Assembly: GCA_020057985.1 (NCBI GenBank)
Contig: JAGVEU010000457.1
Span: forward strand, 1-7,220
DNA from: Calditrichota bacterium
GTDB taxonomy: Bacteria > Electryoneota > RPQS01
Direction of reading: 5' to 3'
DNA: 7,220 nucleotides
Positions within the stretch are counted from its first letter, which is position 1. Every line of letters begins with the position of its first letter. This document shows, in pieces, positions 5,415 through 7,220 of this stretch. Under the pieces are notes generated by a model. The model did no database searches and had not been told where the DNA came from. It saw only the letters and a program-made list of their open reading frames with translations. The position numbers and the translations under genes were made by a program.

Positions 5415-6704
5415 TCACGGCTCCAGCTCAATGCAGCCCGGAGCGAGCCGCTCGAGATCCTTCCAGAAATCCGGATAGGATACGGCCACGCACTCAGCGT
5501 CTTGAATTATTGTCTTGCTGGTTGCAGCAAGTCCTGCAATCGCAAAGGCCATGGCAATGCGATGGTCATGTGCAGTTTCAATCTCCGCGCCCTGCAATTC
5601 CACCGGCCCTGTCACAGCAAAGTTGTCGCTCCAGACCTCCACTTCTGCACCCATACGAACTAGACCTTCAGTCATGCATTTCAGACGGTCTGATTCTTTC
5701 ACACGAAGTTCCGAAGCATCCAAGAAAACACTTCTTCCGTTGGCAGCAGTAGCCAGTATTGCAAACGCCGGAATCTCGTCGATGAGTTTGATGGTCTCAG
5801 GAAACGCAACAGAAAAGGCCCCAATGGGGGAATAGGAAATCCTGCAATGAATAACATGCTCACCGTTCAGATGCGTTCGATTCTGAATAGCTATCATCGC
5901 GCCCCTTCCTCGGAGCAAGTCAAAATAGCTGTTGCGCAGGGGATTTGACAACAAACCCGGAAACTCGAGTTCGGAATCCGGAACCATCAAAGCGGCCGCA
6001 ATCCAAAATGCCGCCGACGAGGGATCGGAAGGAATCAGCGCAGAAAGCGTCTTGCCGGTGAGTTCAACTTTCGTCGGATCAAGTGCAATCCAACCATTCG
6101 ACCGCGGCGCAAGATTCAAAATGTGCTCAGTGTGGTTTCTGCTCATCGAGTTTTCGAAATAAAACGTCGACCCGCTTGCTCGAAGTCCTGCCAACAGAAC
6201 TGCAGTCTTCACTTGCGCGCTGATTACCTGTGCGTGATAGATTATTCCCTGAAGGCTTCCACCGCGAATGTGCGCCGGAAGATGCCCATCCTGCAAATCA
6301 ATCCGCGCGCCCATTTTGCGAAGCGGTTTCGCAACTCGTTTCATTGGCCGTCGCGAGAGTGATTCATCGCCGGTGAGCTGCCACTCCCCTTCGTGCCCCG
6401 CCAGAATTCCCATCAACAATCGCGAACAAGTGCCGGAGTTGCCGCAATTCAATTCTCCGGATTTGCAGCCTGCCTCACCCGAAATTTGCACTATACTTCC
6501 CGATCGCGCGACGGTCTTTCCCAATTGTTGGACACAGGCCAGCGCTGTCAGGCAATCTTCTCCGGTTCCATAGTTGGTGAGCGTGACGTCATCGCTCACA
6601 AACAGCGACATCAAAGCTCGTCGCTGCGAAATGGACTTGTCTCCCGGAAGCGCCACGAAACCGCGTAACGCATTTCGAGCCGCTGTGAGAATTGCGCGCC
6701 CCAT
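5415..6704 (-). CDS. aroA: 3-Phosphoshikimate 1-carboxyvinyltransferase (EPSP synthase)
   Basis: AroA transfers enolpyruvyl from phosphoenolpyruvate to shikimate 3-phosphate (step 6). The 429 residues show the two-lobed EPSP synthase signatures: PGDKSISQR with K23, S24 and R28; GNSGTCSR at 88-95; SRRPMKRV at 117-124; SAQVK at 162-166; DPSSAAF at 227-233; DEIPAFAILA with catalytic D309 at 309-318; ELRVKESDR with E337 at 332-340; and AHDHRIAM at 378-385. GNSGT followed by L96 (proline in the E. coli enzyme) and the RPMKRV form resemble the Bacillus-like class II enzymes more than the E. coli class I type. That class often tolerates glyphosate better, but the equivalent of Gly96 is retained here (G91), so tolerance cannot be inferred. 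The ATG at 6702-6704 follows the DAHP synthase stop by 11 nt. AAGG (6714-6717), overlapping that stop, sits 9 nt upstream. The TGA at 5415-5417 adjoins aroE. Confidence 0.96.
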   Translation of the reverse strand: MGRAILTAARNALRGFVALPGDKSISQRRALMSLFVSDDVTLTNYGTGEDCLTALACVQQLGKTVARSGSIVQISGEAGCKSGELNCGNSGTCSRLLMGILAGHEGEWQLTGDESLSRRPMKRVAKPLRKMGARIDLQDGHLPAHIRGGSLQGIIYHAQVISAQVKTAVLLAGLRASGSTFYFENSMSRNHTEHILNLAPRSNGWIALDPTKVELTGKTLSALIPSDPSSAAFWIAAALMVPDSELEFPGLLSNPLRNSYFDLLRGRGAMIAIQNRTHLNGEHVIHCRISYSPIGAFSVAFPETIKLIDEIPAFAILATAANGRSVFLDASELRVKESDRLKCMTEGLVRMGAEVEVWSDNFAVTGPVELQGAEIETAHDHRIAMAFAIAGLAATSKTIIQDAECVAVSYPDFWKDLERLAPGCIELEP

Positions 6705-6715
6705 AACCGTCTGCC

Positions 6716-7220
6716 TTATGGCTTTCGTCTGAATGTACGGCCCATCAATGGAGCGAGCTGTGACAACTCTCGCATGAGGGAATCTAATTGCTGCGGATAA
6801 AGCGATTGATAACCGTCCGACAAAGCGTGGTCAGGATCCGGATGCATTTCCACCATGATCCCGTCGGCGCCGGCTGCAATGGAGGCTCGCGCCAACGGGG
6901 CAATCATGTTTCGCCGGCCGGTTCCATGCGAAGGATCGGCAATTATCGGAAGATGCGAGAGTTCCTTAGCAGCGGGGATCACCGAAAGATCCAGAGTGTT
7001 GCGCGAAAAATCAGAAAATCCCTTGACTCCTCGCTCGCACAAGATCACACGGTAGTTTCCTTCAGCCAAGATGTACTCTGCTGCATTCAGGAGTTCCTCA
7101 AGCGTTGCCGCCGGCCCTCGCTTCAGCAAAACCGGTCTCTTGCTCCGTGCTACTTGCTTTAGAAGTGCGAAATTCTGCATATTGCGAGCGCCAACCTGAA
7201 GTACATCCACATAGGCTTCA
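6716..7220 (-). CDS. aroF: 3-Deoxy-7-phosphoheptulonate (DAHP) synthase, type I-beta, C-terminal 167 residues
   Basis: DAHP synthase condenses phosphoenolpyruvate with erythrose 4-phosphate, the committed first step. The frame is open at the right edge (visible residues begin [17 protein letters not shown]), so the N-terminal half is missing; a GTG at 7208-7210 is internal. Visible signatures match the Bacillus/Thermotoga type I-beta family: [37 protein letters not shown] with a metal-binding His, and VEMHPDP with Glu followed by LSD with Asp completing the metal site. The protein ends about 50 residues after HPDP, so there is no C-terminal chorismate mutase or ACT fusion. Any N-terminal regulatory domain lies outside the window. 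It stands upstream of aroA, and its TAA stop (6716-6718) overlaps the aroA ribosome binding site. The symbol follows common use for this family; aroG or aroA(G) is used in some genomes. Confidence 0.94.
   Translation of the reverse strand, partial: EAYVDVLQVGARNMQNFALLKQVARSKRPVLLKRGPAATLEELLNAAEYILAEGNYRVILCERGVKGFSDFSRNTLDLSVIPAAKELSHLPIIADPSHGTGRRNMIAPLARASIAAGADGIMVEMHPDPDHALSDGYQSLYPQQLDSLMRELSQLAPLMGRTFRRKP

Noticed and set aside
5414..5431. TTG start for aroE at 5429-5431, adding six residues
   Set aside because: The ATG at 5411-5413 has GGAG 7 nt upstream, sits one nt after the aroA stop and matches the normal first strand of AroE; the extra residues MSWSRD match nothing in the family.
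5415..6704. Glyphosate-insensitive EPSP synthase
   Set aside because: The sequence has class II-like features (GNSGT, leucine in place of the E. coli proline 101) but keeps the glycine equivalent to Gly96; sensitivity cannot be decided from sequence here.

Overview
The window reads as a bacterial chromosome segment. It is dominated by one tightly packed operon, transcribed on the minus strand, for the shikimate pathway. Reading in the direction of transcription (right to left) the order is DAHP synthase (type I-beta, cut by the right edge), aroA, aroE, aroC, aroK and a fused aroB-aroQ. These six reading frames carry all seven enzymatic steps from phosphoenolpyruvate plus erythrose 4-phosphate to chorismate. 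Gene joints are very short: an 11-nt gap, a 1-nt gap, then overlaps of 4, 10 and probably 17 nt. This implies one mRNA with translational coupling. The operon promoter lies beyond the right edge.

Two features make the last gene unusual. First, 3-dehydroquinate synthase (AroB) and type II 3-dehydroquinase (AroQ), steps 2 and 3 of the pathway, form one 529-residue polypeptide with no start codon at the domain junction. Second, its N-terminus is encoded by a G/C-tract palindromic repeat that looks like a dispersed intergenic element, and its C-terminus and stop codon lie inside a four-copy heptamer tandem repeat.

The 559-bp AT-rich spacer at 755-1313 holds a good intrinsic terminator for the operon, an unexplained 9-bp hairpin, and two sigma70-type promoters of the same architecture (TTGACA, 17 bp, TATATT). 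One faces left and serves the next gene. The other faces right into the 3' end of aroB-aroQ, where no sense gene is visible, and is preceded by a perfect dyad.

At the left, positions 1-754 (minus strand) encode the first 251 residues of an exported, cysteine-rich protein of unknown function. It has a signal peptide, a good ribosome binding site and its own promoter, and runs off the left edge.

GC content looks intermediate, with an AT-rich spacer. TTGACA/TATATT promoters argue against Bacteroidota proper, which use a different consensus. The exported Cys/Asp/Asn/Gly-rich protein and the short interspersed repeats remind me of uncultured FCB-group or similar candidate-phylum bacteria, but this placement is a low-confidence impression.
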